Assembly: GCA_035495315.1 (NCBI GenBank)
Contig: DATJGF010000119.1
Span: 62,001 to 126,000, forward strand
From: DATJGF01 sp035495315
GTDB lineage: Bacteria; Verrucomicrobiota; Verrucomicrobiia; Limisphaerales; UBA8199
Direction of reading: 5' to 3'
Length of the DNA stretch: 64,000 nt
Position numbers and translations under genes: made by a program. Positions within the stretch are counted from its first letter, which is position 1. Every line of letters starts with the position of its first letter. Of the stretch, positions 35,015 through 43,583 are shown piece after piece. Under the pieces are notes generated by a model. The model saw only the letters and a list, made by a program, of their open reading frames with translations. It did no database searches and was not told where the DNA came from.

Positions 35015-37411
35015 TCAGCAGCAACGCCTCACGCCGTCAAAGCGGCGCTTGGTTATCTCGACGTAAAGTTGTCGTTCGACCCGGGCGTTTGTGGTTTTTC
35101 CTTTGGCCAACCCCGGTAGTAGTTCGCCGGGGTGTGCCTGCAAGGCCATGTCCTGGGCTCGTTCCAGTTGGGCTTCACCCGAAAGTTCTTTCGCCAAGGC
35201 GAAGCCCAAAAGGGCGAGGCCTGCCAGATTAGGAGGGCGCCCTCCGGCGACCGCATAGACCGGAAGCCAAACCGGTTGGTTTTCAGCCAGGGTCGCCGGT
35301 TTGCGACCTGAAAGCAGAAGCCACCACTCCCTGGCACTGAGCAGGACGATGGTGGCAATTAGCGACAGGAACAGTCCGGCAACGGCTGCATCGAGGAGGC
35401 AATTGAAATGCAAAACCCGATTCTCGGTGAGTGCTGCCTCGGCATTTCGTCGTGCGCTGGTTTCACTGCTCGTGTTTGCCAGCATGACCTCACGTTCCAA
35501 CACCACCCGTTTTTCGTTCAAAACCCTGGCCTGGGCTAAAAAACCGATGCTCGGATCGCTGTGCCAGATTTTTTCGGTACCGGCAGTGAGTGTAACCATG
35601 AGCAGCCAAATCAATGGGATGAAGGTGATCAAGGTCAACCCCACGACGGGGGCCATGGTTTTAGTGGGCAGACTCTGAGGCGGCGGTTCAGGTTGAGCCG
35701 GCGTTTGACGTGAGCGCGTCAGCACCATCTTTAAGAGTATCGTTGTTGCCAAACAGAGGGCGATCCCTGCCAGCATTTGGTTAGCGATGCCAAAGAGAGG
35801 CCAAAGGGAATTGATGCCGCCATGCGGATCCCGAACTCCCTGAATAAGAAAATAACCCCAGGCCCCAACCACCAGGACACTGGCCAGCGCATTGGCCAAG
35901 GTACTGCCGGTTTCCCCGAGTGGGCGCCAGATTTGGCCCAGGAGATCCTGCAGCAGGTATCGCCCCACCCTCGTTCCGGCATCTATCGTCGTCAGAATAA
36001 AAAGGGCTTCAAACATGATCGCGAAGTGATACCACAAATCGAGCCAGCGACCCTTAACGGCTTTGGAGAAAATCTGGGCCATGCCAACCGCCAGCGTCGC
36101 TGCACCGCCCGTCCTTCCAAACAGCGTCCTCTCCCCTATCTGATGCGCAATCTGATCCATTTCGCTAACGGTCACCGGGAAGCCTGCTTCGGTGACTTTC
36201 GCTGCTGTCGCGAGCGGCTCTCCTTTCATGTTCATGCTCAAATAAACTCCCGGCTGCAGGGTGCAGGCGGCAATCAACGCCATAATGGCCACTAACGATT
36301 CCAGGCACATTGCTCCGTAGCCGATTGGGCGCGCATAGGATTCTCGCGTGATGAGCTTTGGTGTGGTGCCGCTGGCAATCAATGTGTGAAAGCCGGAGAT
36401 GGCTCCGCACGCAATGGTGATGAAACAAAAAGGAAAAACTTTCCCGGCTACAACGGGTCCTGAACCATCGATAAAGCGGCTAACGGCGGGCATCTGCAAC
36501 TGAGGCAGTACAACAAAAATGCCCAGGGCGAGGGCGAAGATGGTGCCCAGCTTCATAAACGTGCTGAGATAATCACGCGGAGCCAGGAGCAGCCAAACGG
36601 GGAGCACGCTAGCGGCAAAGCCATACACGATAATCGACCGGGCCAGATTGATATCCCTCAAGCCAAATACTCGGGCAAGCTCTGGATTCTGGTGCACGAT
36701 TTTTCCACCCCAAACCGCGAGCAATAAACAGAGCACGCCAAAAACCGATGCCTCCATAACTTTGCCAACGCGCCAAAATCGCAGATATCCGCCCATGATC
36801 ATCGCGATCGGAATAGTTGCACTGACGGTGAAAACACCCCAGGGGCTCTCAGCGAGGGCTTTAACGACCACCAAACCGAGAACCGCCAGGAGAATAATCA
36901 AAATCGCCAGAATCGCCAGCATCGCAACCAGGCCCGCGGGGGTGTTCAATTCTTCTTTGACCATTTGCCCGAGAGACTTTCCGTTCCTTCTCAAGGAACA
37001 AAACAGCACAACAAAGTCCTGAACCGCACCCCCAAGAGTTACGCCGATCAAAATCCAGAGGGTTCCTGGCAGGTAACCGAATTGGGCGGCCAGTACCGGC
37101 CCCACCAGGGGTCCAGGACCGGAAATAGCCGCGAAGTGATGGCCAAAGACAATCCACTTATTAGTTTTGACAAAGTCTTTGCCGTCATCGTGAACCTCGC
37201 ATGGAGTAGCCCGTCGATCGTCAAGAGCCAGCACCCGGACGGCAATCCACTTGGAATAAAACCTATATCCGATCGCATAACTGCAGAGAGCGGCGATGAG
37301 AATGAAAACCGAGTTGATGTGCTCGCCGCGATGCCAAGCCAATGTCCCGTAGGCCCAGGCCCCCAGAAGCGCAACAACAATCCAGAGGATATGCCCGACT
37401 ATACGCTTCAT
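35015..37411 (-). CDS. cstA: CstA-family carbon starvation carrier
   Basis: This 798-residue multi-helix protein carries CstA family landmarks: FVKTNKWIVFGHHFAAISGPGPLVGP, GALQDF-like GGAVQDFVVLF, ISGFHTLIASGTTPK and FILTTIDAGTRVGRY. CstA-type proteins import peptides or pyruvate at the inner membrane. The protein is longer than the roughly 700-residue E. coli form. The extra part lies after the last core helices and includes a soluble charged stretch and one more membrane segment. It overlaps the upstream M20 amidohydrolase by four bases (ATGA), suggesting import coupled to hydrolysis of an acyl-amino acid or peptide. Confidence 0.9.
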   Translation of the reverse strand: MKRIVGHILWIVVALLGAWAYGTLAWHRGEHINSVFILIAALCSYAIGYRFYSKWIAVRVLALDDRRATPCEVHDDGKDFVKTNKWIVFGHHFAAISGPGPLVGPVLAAQFGYLPGTLWILIGVTLGGAVQDFVVLFCSLRRNGKSLGQMVKEELNTPAGLVAMLAILAILIILLAVLGLVVVKALAESPWGVFTVSATIPIAMIMGGYLRFWRVGKVMEASVFGVLCLLLAVWGGKIVHQNPELARVFGLRDINLARSIIVYGFAASVLPVWLLLAPRDYLSTFMKLGTIFALALGIFVVLPQLQMPAVSRFIDGSGPVVAGKVFPFCFITIACGAISGFHTLIASGTTPKLITRESYARPIGYGAMCLESLVAIMALIAACTLQPGVYLSMNMKGEPLATAAKVTEAGFPVTVSEMDQIAHQIGERTLFGRTGGAATLAVGMAQIFSKAVKGRWLDLWYHFAIMFEALFILTTIDAGTRVGRYLLQDLLGQIWRPLGETGSTLANALASVLVVGAWGYFLIQGVRDPHGGINSLWPLFGIANQMLAGIALCLATTILLKMVLTRSRQTPAQPEPPPQSLPTKTMAPVVGLTLITFIPLIWLLMVTLTAGTEKIWHSDPSIGFLAQARVLNEKRVVLEREVMLANTSSETSARRNAEAALTENRVLHFNCLLDAAVAGLFLSLIATIVLLSAREWWLLLSGRKPATLAENQPVWLPVYAVAGGRPPNLAGLALLGFALAKELSGEAQLERAQDMALQAHPGELLPGLAKGKTTNARVERQLYVEITKRRFDGVRRCC

Positions 37412-38742
37412 CGCATCAACTCGAGCACGGCGGCGGTCATTGCGGTAACCCCGGTTTTGATCGTGGGCTCAGGCACTGGCGCCCAAAACGGCGAATGCAG
37501 CGAGGGCAACGGTTTTCCAGAAGATTTGTTTTGCTGAAACGCCTCAGGGTTAACGCCCCCAACATTGAACATGAGTATCGGTATCTTTTCCGTCGTGCGA
37601 CCGTACTCCGAAAAATCTTCTCCGCCCATGGTAGGCTCCTTGCGGATCACGTTCTGTTCACCAAACCAGCTTTTGAACACAGCTACAATCCGGCTTGTGA
37701 GTTCCGGATTGTTGTAGGTCGCCGGGGAAGTTTCGTCATCCAGTTTGACCTCGGGCAGACGGTCCTCCGGAATACCCGCGGCCAGAGCCTGACCGCGAAC
37801 GACTCGCTTAATTGCTTCCAAGAGCTGCTTGCGCACTTCGTCGGTGTAGGAACGCAAGGTTAATTGCAATCGAACCTCGTCAGGAACGATGTTGCGCTTC
37901 GTTCCGCCATGAATCGAACCGATGGTGATGACCGCCGGCTCGCCGGGACGCACCTCGCGACTAATGATAGTTTGCAACGCGAGAACGATTTCGGCGGACA
38001 GTACGACCGGGTCTTTAGTTTTGTGCGGATATCCGCCATGACCACCAACACCATGCACCAGGATATCGATCGAATCGACGTTCGCCATTGCATAACCGGA
38101 GGTGTAACCGATCGTGCCCGCCGGCAGCTCGGCATCATCGTGCAACGCAAGACAAAAATTCGGCACTGGAAACCGGCGGAACAACCCGTCGGCGAGCATA
38201 TTTCGGGCACCGCCAACCTTCTCCTCTGCCGGTTGGCCGATTAGAACCAGGGTTCCTCGCCAATGACTCTTTAGAGCCATCAGCAAACGGGCCGTGCCGA
38301 TGAGGCATGCCATATGGCAATCATGACCACATGCGTGCATAACCGGGACCGACTGGCCCGCAGCGTCCTTGGCGAGTTCGATGCTGGCATAGGGCAAACC
38401 CGTTTGCTCTTTTACAGGCAACCCATCCAGGTCCGAGCGCACCAAGACAGTCGGCCCTGAACCGTTCCGAAAAATCGCCACCACTCCGTATTTACCCACG
38501 CCTGCCGTCACTTCGTAGCCGGCCTTGGTCAATTCCTCGGCCAGACGTGCCGAGGTCATCTGCTCTTGGAATGAGAGTTCCGGGTGGGAATGGAAATGCT
38601 TATAGATCGCAAACAAATCGGGATAATCCTTGTCGATGCGCGACTGAACTTCGCTCCGTAATTTGGCGGGGTCTTCTGCGCGACCGCAAAATACCATCCC
38701 CAGCAGCGTCATGCCTACCCAGAAGCGAGAGCAATTGCTCAT
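37408..38742 (-). CDS. Secreted M20 family amidohydrolase
   Basis: The 444-residue precursor starts with a signal peptide (GMTLLGMVFCGRAEDP). It has the M20D metallo-amidohydrolase pattern: HACGHDCHMACLIG metal site, LIGQPAEEKVGGARNML with the catalytic Glu region, a GVGGHGGYPHKTKDPV dimerisation-domain motif and MGGEDFSEY near the C-terminus. Family members hydrolyse N-acyl or indole-amino-acid amides and related peptides. The signal peptide puts it in the periplasm. Coupling to the CstA carrier gene suggests it releases the amino acid or peptide that the carrier then imports. Confidence 0.87.
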   Translation of the reverse strand: MSNCSRFWVGMTLLGMVFCGRAEDPAKLRSEVQSRIDKDYPDLFAIYKHFHSHPELSFQEQMTSARLAEELTKAGYEVTAGVGKYGVVAIFRNGSGPTVLVRSDLDGLPVKEQTGLPYASIELAKDAAGQSVPVMHACGHDCHMACLIGTARLLMALKSHWRGTLVLIGQPAEEKVGGARNMLADGLFRRFPVPNFCLALHDDAELPAGTIGYTSGYAMANVDSIDILVHGVGGHGGYPHKTKDPVVLSAEIVLALQTIISREVRPGEPAVITIGSIHGGTKRNIVPDEVRLQLTLRSYTDEVRKQLLEAIKRVVRGQALAAGIPEDRLPEVKLDDETSPATYNNPELTSRIVAVFKSWFGEQNVIRKEPTMGGEDFSEYGRTTEKIPILMFNVGGVNPEAFQQNKSSGKPLPSLHSPFWAPVPEPTIKTGVTAMTAAVLELMR

Positions 38743-38769
38743 AAATGTCCAACCATCGGCATCCGAGTG

Positions 38770-39303
38770 TTACGGTTCCGAGAACTCCATCTCAAACACT
38801 TCGTATTTGGTCGGTTTCATTCCCAACTGTTGATACGAATTACGCGCACGGACATTTTCCGAATGCATGTAAAGTCTAAGCCCGCAAACATCGCGGCGGC
38901 TGCGCGCCAATTTCTGGAGGTGCTGAAACAGCGCGCGAAAAATGCCGCGCCGGCGGAAGTCTTCTCTTACATAGACACTCTGAAGCCACCATAAGTTGCC
39001 ATTGCGCCAGTCGCTCCATTCGTAGGTGATCATTACCTGACCGATGACTTGTCCGTCGACTTCAGCGAGGTAATAGAGCCCCTTGCTCGCGTCAGCGAGG
39101 ATGGCGGCAACTCCCTCCGCCACACGGTTGGGAACTAGCCGAATCCCTTCGGTTTCTTCGGCCAGTCGCAGATTGAACTCCGCAACCACCGCAGCATCAG
39201 ATAATTCAGCTTGCCGGATTGTAAGGTCGATGCTGTATCTTAGAACAGAAGCAAGGGGAAGCAATCCCTTTGAAAGCAATCCTTTGATTACAATCCATCT
39301 CAT
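38770..39303 (-). CDS. GNAT family N-acetyltransferase
   Basis: The GNAT core runs from IRQAELSDAAVVAEFN through MITYEWSDWRNGN and the acetyl-CoA loop VREDFRRRGIFRALF, ending in CGLRLYMHSENVRARNSYQQLG. The start is uncertain. The frame is open to 39384, but its first 27 codons run across the GC-rich palindromic repeat, which makes an artificial MVGTARRAV peptide, so I moved the start to the ATG at 39303. Residues up to about 20 of that form are also unlike GNAT proteins, and the true start may be further inside. The substrate is unknown. Confidence 0.8.
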   Translation of the reverse strand: MRWIVIKGLLSKGLLPLASVLRYSIDLTIRQAELSDAAVVAEFNLRLAEETEGIRLVPNRVAEGVAAILADASKGLYYLAEVDGQVIGQVMITYEWSDWRNGNLWWLQSVYVREDFRRRGIFRALFQHLQKLARSRRDVCGLRLYMHSENVRARNSYQQLGMKPTKYEVFEMEFSEP

Positions 39304-39310
39304 AATTGTT

Positions 39311-39383
39311 AGGGCCGGCTCGCCGAGCTGGTCGGTCCCATTTTGTGTCGAAAAGCTGACGGCTCGGCGAGCCGTCCCTACCA
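39311..39383. repeat. Inverted pair of GC-rich palindromic repeat units
   Basis: GACGGCTCGGCGAGCCGTC (39358-39376, 8-bp arms around GGC) is followed by CCTACC. An inverted, slightly diverged copy lies at 39311-39336. Such palindromes are frequent between genes in Verrucomicrobia and generate the false peptide VGTARRAV when translated. They are REP-like rather than coding. Confidence 0.7.
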
Positions 39384-39424
39384 AAGGAACCCTGCGTCGG
39401 AGTTTAAAAGATGAGTTCTAGGGC

Positions 39425-39697
39425 ATGGACGATCCGATCCAATTACCCATTGATGGCATCCTGGATCTGCATACATTCAAACCGCGGGACATTGGCGAAC
39501 TTGTGCCAGATTACCTCGCCGCGTGCCGCGAGCGAGGAATTTATCAAGTGCGGATTATCCACGGCAAAGGCATTGGCCAGTTGCAGCGCACCGTGCATTC
39601 GATCCTGACCAAACACCCGGATGTGACTTCCTTCACCCTGGACCACCCGGAATATGGCGGGTGGGGGGCGACGATTGTTCACTTGCGCAAAGATTGA
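39425..39697 (+). CDS. Stand-alone Smr domain protein
   Basis: The 90-residue protein is a bare Smr (MutS2 C-terminal) domain. It has the LDLHTFKP motif at residues 13-20, IIHGKGIGQLQ near 43-53 and a closing GGWGATIVHL. The DLH and HGKG words form the nuclease-like site in the family, which acts on nucleic acid (DNA junctions, or mRNA in ribosome-rescue SmrB/MutS2 contexts). No MutS-like ATPase is attached. The gene lies alone between a leftward GNAT gene and a leftward protease gene. Confidence 0.85.
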   Translation: MDDPIQLPIDGILDLHTFKPRDIGELVPDYLAACRERGIYQVRIIHGKGIGQLQRTVHSILTKHPDVTSFTLDHPEYGGWGATIVHLRKD

Positions 39698-39771
39698 GGC
39701 TGAATACTCCGACTGCCCGTCCTCGAGCCCTTTACCCAATTTCGACGAGGACGAACGAGGACGATTCAGGA

Positions 39772-40449
39772 TCACCAAAACTGCCAGGCGCCCTTCCACA
39801 CAATCCAACAGCCGAGCAGAAAATTGGTAATGGCATGGGCAGTCATCGCATCGCCGAGTCGGTTCTTGCGAATGACCAGCGCCTGATAAATGAGCCCACA
39901 AAAGAATCCGGCCAGCCATTGATAATGCGCCAGGCCAAACAGCAGGGAGGTCACCACCAACGAAAGCCAATGCAACTGTTTGAAGGGCATCGCCGTGAAT
40001 TCCAGCCGGACGAAATAGCGATAAAGAAATGAACGGTAAAACACCTCCTCCAGAGGGGGGACCACTAACGCCGAACCAATGGTGCGCACGACAACAAAAA
40101 ACCAACCCTGGCTCGAGTCAGCACCGAATTGTTTAAAGGGATTCCACGGTTCACCGGCTTTGAAAAGCAATTCGAGCTTGGGATAATACGGATCCAGGCC
40201 GACCCATATCGCAAAAACGAGGACTCCGGCCAAAACGGCCTCCCAGCAAATTGCCCACCGCATCTCCGGCACTAAGTCGCGGACCGTGAATATGCACCAG
40301 GCCCCAACGAGCATCTTTGCGAAATACATCCAATAGCGCAACGGCCCCTCAAATGAGTCCTGGATTACCGTTAAGGCGATGAGAAGCGCATATGGCACAA
40401 TGCGCGCGCGGATTGGTGAGGTTCCAATTTCTGACCGAAGTAAGTTCAT
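39772..40449 (-). CDS. CPBP family intramembrane protease
   Basis: This multi-helix membrane protein has the CPBP/Abi glutamic protease motifs. EEVFYRSFLYRYF supplies the catalytic Glu pair, LAHYQWLAGFFCGLIYQ the His motif, and HAITNFLL the final His/Asn. In Verrucomicrobia such proteins often accompany exosortase-type sorting, but no exosortase is seen here. A longer frame opens at 40533. The ATG at 40449 gives an N-terminus that leads directly into the first helix and is preferred, though not certain. Confidence 0.8.
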   Translation of the reverse strand: MNLLRSEIGTSPIRARIVPYALLIALTVIQDSFEGPLRYWMYFAKMLVGAWCIFTVRDLVPEMRWAICWEAVLAGVLVFAIWVGLDPYYPKLELLFKAGEPWNPFKQFGADSSQGWFFVVVRTIGSALVVPPLEEVFYRSFLYRYFVRLEFTAMPFKQLHWLSLVVTSLLFGLAHYQWLAGFFCGLIYQALVIRKNRLGDAMTAHAITNFLLGCWIVWKGAWQFW

Positions 40450-40625
40450 CGCCCATCCGGGAAGGACGAGCCCGGTAAGTCCGCATTTAAGTGGCGAAAG
40501 TTCACACCAATGTTGGTCCGATTTTATAGCCACTCACGGAGCTTTCGGTTCAGGTCCGGGACACGCAGAACTCGGCCTGCCGGAGTGGCGGCGGAAGTAA
40601 AGGGAGACTCCTTTCGGAAGTCAAT

Positions 40626-41333
40626 TTATTCGGAAAAACTGAGAACGTTTGTCCGGCCTCCGCTCGTCAAAATCGCGGTTTCGGGCGTGATGGCAACGAC
40701 GCGAAATTCGCGAAGCCGGTCACCGACGAAGAAGGTCTTGCCGTTAATCACAGCAGAGGGCCTCTTGCTGAAGACGATGCCCTGGAGCTTTAACGGGGGA
40801 GGTTTTGGCAGCTCTGGTTCGGCTGTCGGTGCAGAGTTTGTGGTTTGGTCTTTTGAGGATGAATCCGCCGCGATATTTTTGGCAGCGACACTGTTCGTGG
40901 ATATGTCGGCTGACACGCTTAGGCCTGCGGAACCCTTGGCGACGGGAGCGGCGAGAGTTGCATTTGTGCCGGCAGGTTCAGCCGCGGAAAGAGGTTTGGC
41001 CGACTCATCTTTGGTACCGATGGCAGCTGAAGCTGTTTGGGCAGGACGCGCTATGGTTTGCGGGGGCAATTGAGCGGCGGGACTCGTGTGGGCGGCGCCG
41101 TCGGCCCGGACAGTAAGCATATCGGAAGCGTTGTCTTTGCGAGCGAGCACCCAAACCAATAACAGTGCTAGAAGTGAGAGCGCCACCAGGCCAACGGGTA
41201 AGAGGAGGCCAACAGTGTGAACGGGCGGCGGCTGATCCTCGACGGGCCGAAGCTGCGGGCCCAGCTCAGCTGACGGTGGCGCTTGCCGCTGGGCCTCTTT
41301 AACGCGTTTCAAAGCATCATTGATTAAGCTCAT
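40626..41333 (-). CDS. GspB-like general secretion protein
   Basis: The 235-residue protein begins MSLINDALKRVKEAQR, a conserved N-terminal word of GspB-type proteins paired with ExeA ATPases. One membrane helix follows (about residues 42-64), then a long Ala/Pro/Ser-rich linker. The C-terminal domain LQGIVFSKRPSAVINGKTFFVGD is the T2SS GspB fold. It overlaps the ExeA gene by four bases (ATGA). Such pairs help assemble secretin complexes through peptidoglycan. No other type II secretion gene is present except the distant pseudopilin. Confidence 0.82.
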   Translation of the reverse strand: MSLINDALKRVKEAQRQAPPSAELGPQLRPVEDQPPPVHTVGLLLPVGLVALSLLALLLVWVLARKDNASDMLTVRADGAAHTSPAAQLPPQTIARPAQTASAAIGTKDESAKPLSAAEPAGTNATLAAPVAKGSAGLSVSADISTNSVAAKNIAADSSSKDQTTNSAPTAEPELPKPPPLKLQGIVFSKRPSAVINGKTFFVGDRLREFRVVAITPETAILTSGGRTNVLSFSE

Positions 41334-42145
41334 GAGTTGATGGTGCCTTCCAGTTCGCGCACTGCATGATTGACCAGTTTGAAATTGATGCGTTCGCGCT
41401 GGGAAACAAAGCCCGCGAGCAAGGCTTTGTCACAGACAGCATTGACGAGCCGCGGGATTCCCTGGCTGTAATGGTAAATGCGCCAGAGTGCTGGATTGGT
41501 GAAGCAGGGTGTGCCATTACCACCACACAAATGAATTCGATGCTGCACGTACTGATTCACCTCGGAACGGCTCAACGGCAGCAGATGGTAGCGAACAGTA
41601 ATCCGTTGCCGCAGTTGGCGGAGTTTTGGATTGTTCAACCGATCACGCAATTCAGGCTGACCCATGAGCACAATTTGCAGCAGTTTCCGATTATCGGTTT
41701 CGAGATTTGAGAGCAGCCGTACCTGTTCCAACAATTCGTCGGTCAAGTCCTGGGCTTCATCGATAATCAGCACGGCTTCCTTCCCGGTCTCAACCTGTTG
41801 CAGCAGGAACTCGTTAATCACTGCGATCGTGTCGAGTCGATCCAAACCGTTGACTGGCAAACCGAATTCCACCGCAACTGCCTTCATCAATTCATCCGGG
41901 CTCAATACCGGATTCAAGATCAGCGCCGTTGCGTAGCGCTCATCGAGTTGCTCAAGCATCGCTCGGCAAAGCGTTGTTTTCCCCGCCCCGACTTCTCCGG
42001 TGAGTTGGACAAAACCTTTGCGCTCGCGGATCCCGTACAACAGATGGTTGTAGGCCTCGCGATGTTTGGCGCTATAAAAGAGGAACCGCGGGTTCGGTGT
42101 GATATCGAAAGGCGGTTCGTTCAGTCCGTAAAAATCAAGGTACAC
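41330..42145 (-). CDS. ExeA/GspA-family AAA ATPase
   Basis: The 271-residue AAA+ ATPase starts MYLDFYGLNEPPFDITPNP, the diagnostic ExeA N-terminus. It has Walker A TGEVGAGKTTLC, Walker B VLIIDEAQDL and a sensor region QIVLMGQPELRDRL with RQLRQRITVRYHL. The C-terminal peptidoglycan-binding domain of full-length ExeA is absent. The protein works with the GspB-like partner encoded four bases into its end, at the inner membrane. Confidence 0.9.
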   Translation of the reverse strand: MYLDFYGLNEPPFDITPNPRFLFYSAKHREAYNHLLYGIRERKGFVQLTGEVGAGKTTLCRAMLEQLDERYATALILNPVLSPDELMKAVAVEFGLPVNGLDRLDTIAVINEFLLQQVETGKEAVLIIDEAQDLTDELLEQVRLLSNLETDNRKLLQIVLMGQPELRDRLNNPKLRQLRQRITVRYHLLPLSRSEVNQYVQHRIHLCGGNGTPCFTNPALWRIYHYSQGIPRLVNAVCDKALLAGFVSQRERINFKLVNHAVRELEGTINS

Positions 42146-42184
42146 GCCAATTTTTCAGCACAAATAGTGCCGAGGAGTCGTGAA

Positions 42185-42219
42185 AAATCCGAAATCCGAA
42201 GCGCGAAGTTCGAAAGGAA
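42185..42219. repeat. Heptameric short repeat array
   Basis: Five consecutive 7-base units run AAATCCG, AAATCCG, AAGCGCG, AAGTTCG, AAAGGAA between the exeA-like and hisC genes. The same periodicity with different unit sequence recurs at 55682, 58346, 58397 and 62311. Confidence 0.7.
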
Positions 42220-42351
42220 TTCAACGAGGAAAAAGCCGAGTGTTCGCAGGCTGTCTCACAGTGCCTCTTCCAACCGACACAGGACTTGCTGTCTCAAAAC
42301 CGGACAAGCGGTGGAATAAACCAGCCTCGGTTGGGTAAGGATCGCCGTTAT

Positions 42352-43479
42352 TCAGGGAACCGTGCCTGAATCCGACCGCAGAATTCCTTTGACCGCACTG
42401 ACCAGCGCGGCGGTCTGTTCCGGCGTGCCGACAGAAATCCGCAGGTACTCGCGAACGGTCGCGTGGTTGAACCATCGCACCAGGATTTTTCTGCGCCGTA
42501 ATTTTTCCAGCCAATCCTGCGCTGGAAAGGCGGGCGGTTGGGCGAGGATAAAATTACTTTGGCTCGGAAAGACTTTAAACCCGAGACTCTTCAGCTCAGA
42601 ACTCAAATGATCCCGAGTCGATATTATTCTCCGAAAATTCGCGCGATAGTAAGCAAGGTGGTCCAGGGTCGCCGCGGCGGCAACCTGGCCCAAGCCATTG
42701 ACGTTATAGCTATCGCGAATTTTTTGCAGGGCTTCTATGAGCTGAGGATTACCAACAAAATAACCCACTCTTTGAAAGCACAGGGAGTAGGCCTTAGAAA
42801 ATGTACGGGCGACCAGCACATGCGGGTGCTTGAGCCCGAGCGAAAGCGCATTTTCGTTCGCGAAATCGACATACGCCTCGTCCAGGACGACAACCCCTTT
42901 CTGAGCCTGGCATAATCGATCAAGTTCGCTGGTGCTGTATCCACGGCCGCTGGGTGCGTTGGGCGTTGTCACAAATGTCAGTGCCGCCCGAAAATCCCAT
43001 TGCCTGCCCCGTTTCAATTCGGTCAGCCCGGGCAAACTAAAATCAGGGTTTAAAACCACCGGGTTTCTGGCGGCGCCATGGGCATCGGCCAGCACGGGAT
43101 AAAGCGAATAGCTTGGAGTAAAGTATTGAACTGAAGCTTTTGATGCATCTCGCCATCGTCCGCCCGGTTCAACAAAACAACGGACTGCCATCGCTAGCAG
43201 TTCATCGGACCCATTCCCCACGATGATATTTTGGGTTCCACACCGATGCAGGCGGGCCAATTTCTGGCGCAACGCGTCCGCGGTCGGATTTGGATATAAT
43301 CGCAGCCGCTCATCGACCGCCGTGCGAGTGGCTCGCAGGACTTTTGGCGAGGGTGGAAATGGATTTTCATTCGTGTTGAGCTTAATCAGGCCGTTTATCT
43401 TTGGCTGCTCACCCGGTGTGTAGGGACTTAGCTCCTGAACTAACTTCCGTACGAGGACTTCCGGCGAAGATTTTCTCAT
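42352..43479 (-). CDS. hisC: Histidinol-phosphate aminotransferase
   Basis: The 375-residue protein is a fold-type I PLP aminotransferase of the HisC type. It has LNTNENPFPPSP at the N-terminus, VGNGSDELL, TPNAPSGRGYS, VVLDEAYVDFA and the PLP lysine in RTFSKAYSLCFQRVGY. It converts imidazole-acetol phosphate to histidinol phosphate in histidine synthesis. No other his gene is adjacent, so it is expressed alone here. Length and motifs are normal for the family. Confidence 0.9.
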   Translation of the reverse strand: MRKSSPEVLVRKLVQELSPYTPGEQPKINGLIKLNTNENPFPPSPKVLRATRTAVDERLRLYPNPTADALRQKLARLHRCGTQNIIVGNGSDELLAMAVRCFVEPGGRWRDASKASVQYFTPSYSLYPVLADAHGAARNPVVLNPDFSLPGLTELKRGRQWDFRAALTFVTTPNAPSGRGYSTSELDRLCQAQKGVVVLDEAYVDFANENALSLGLKHPHVLVARTFSKAYSLCFQRVGYFVGNPQLIEALQKIRDSYNVNGLGQVAAAATLDHLAYYRANFRRIISTRDHLSSELKSLGFKVFPSQSNFILAQPPAFPAQDWLEKLRRRKILVRWFNHATVREYLRISVGTPEQTAALVSAVKGILRSDSGTVP

Positions 43480-43583
43480 TTAGTTTCTACAAATCGTCAG
43501 GATGCTCCAATTCGCGTAAGATTTTTGTGGCGCGGGCATCCTCGGAAGGCCGAGTTACCAGCGACCCACGCATGGCCATTTGC

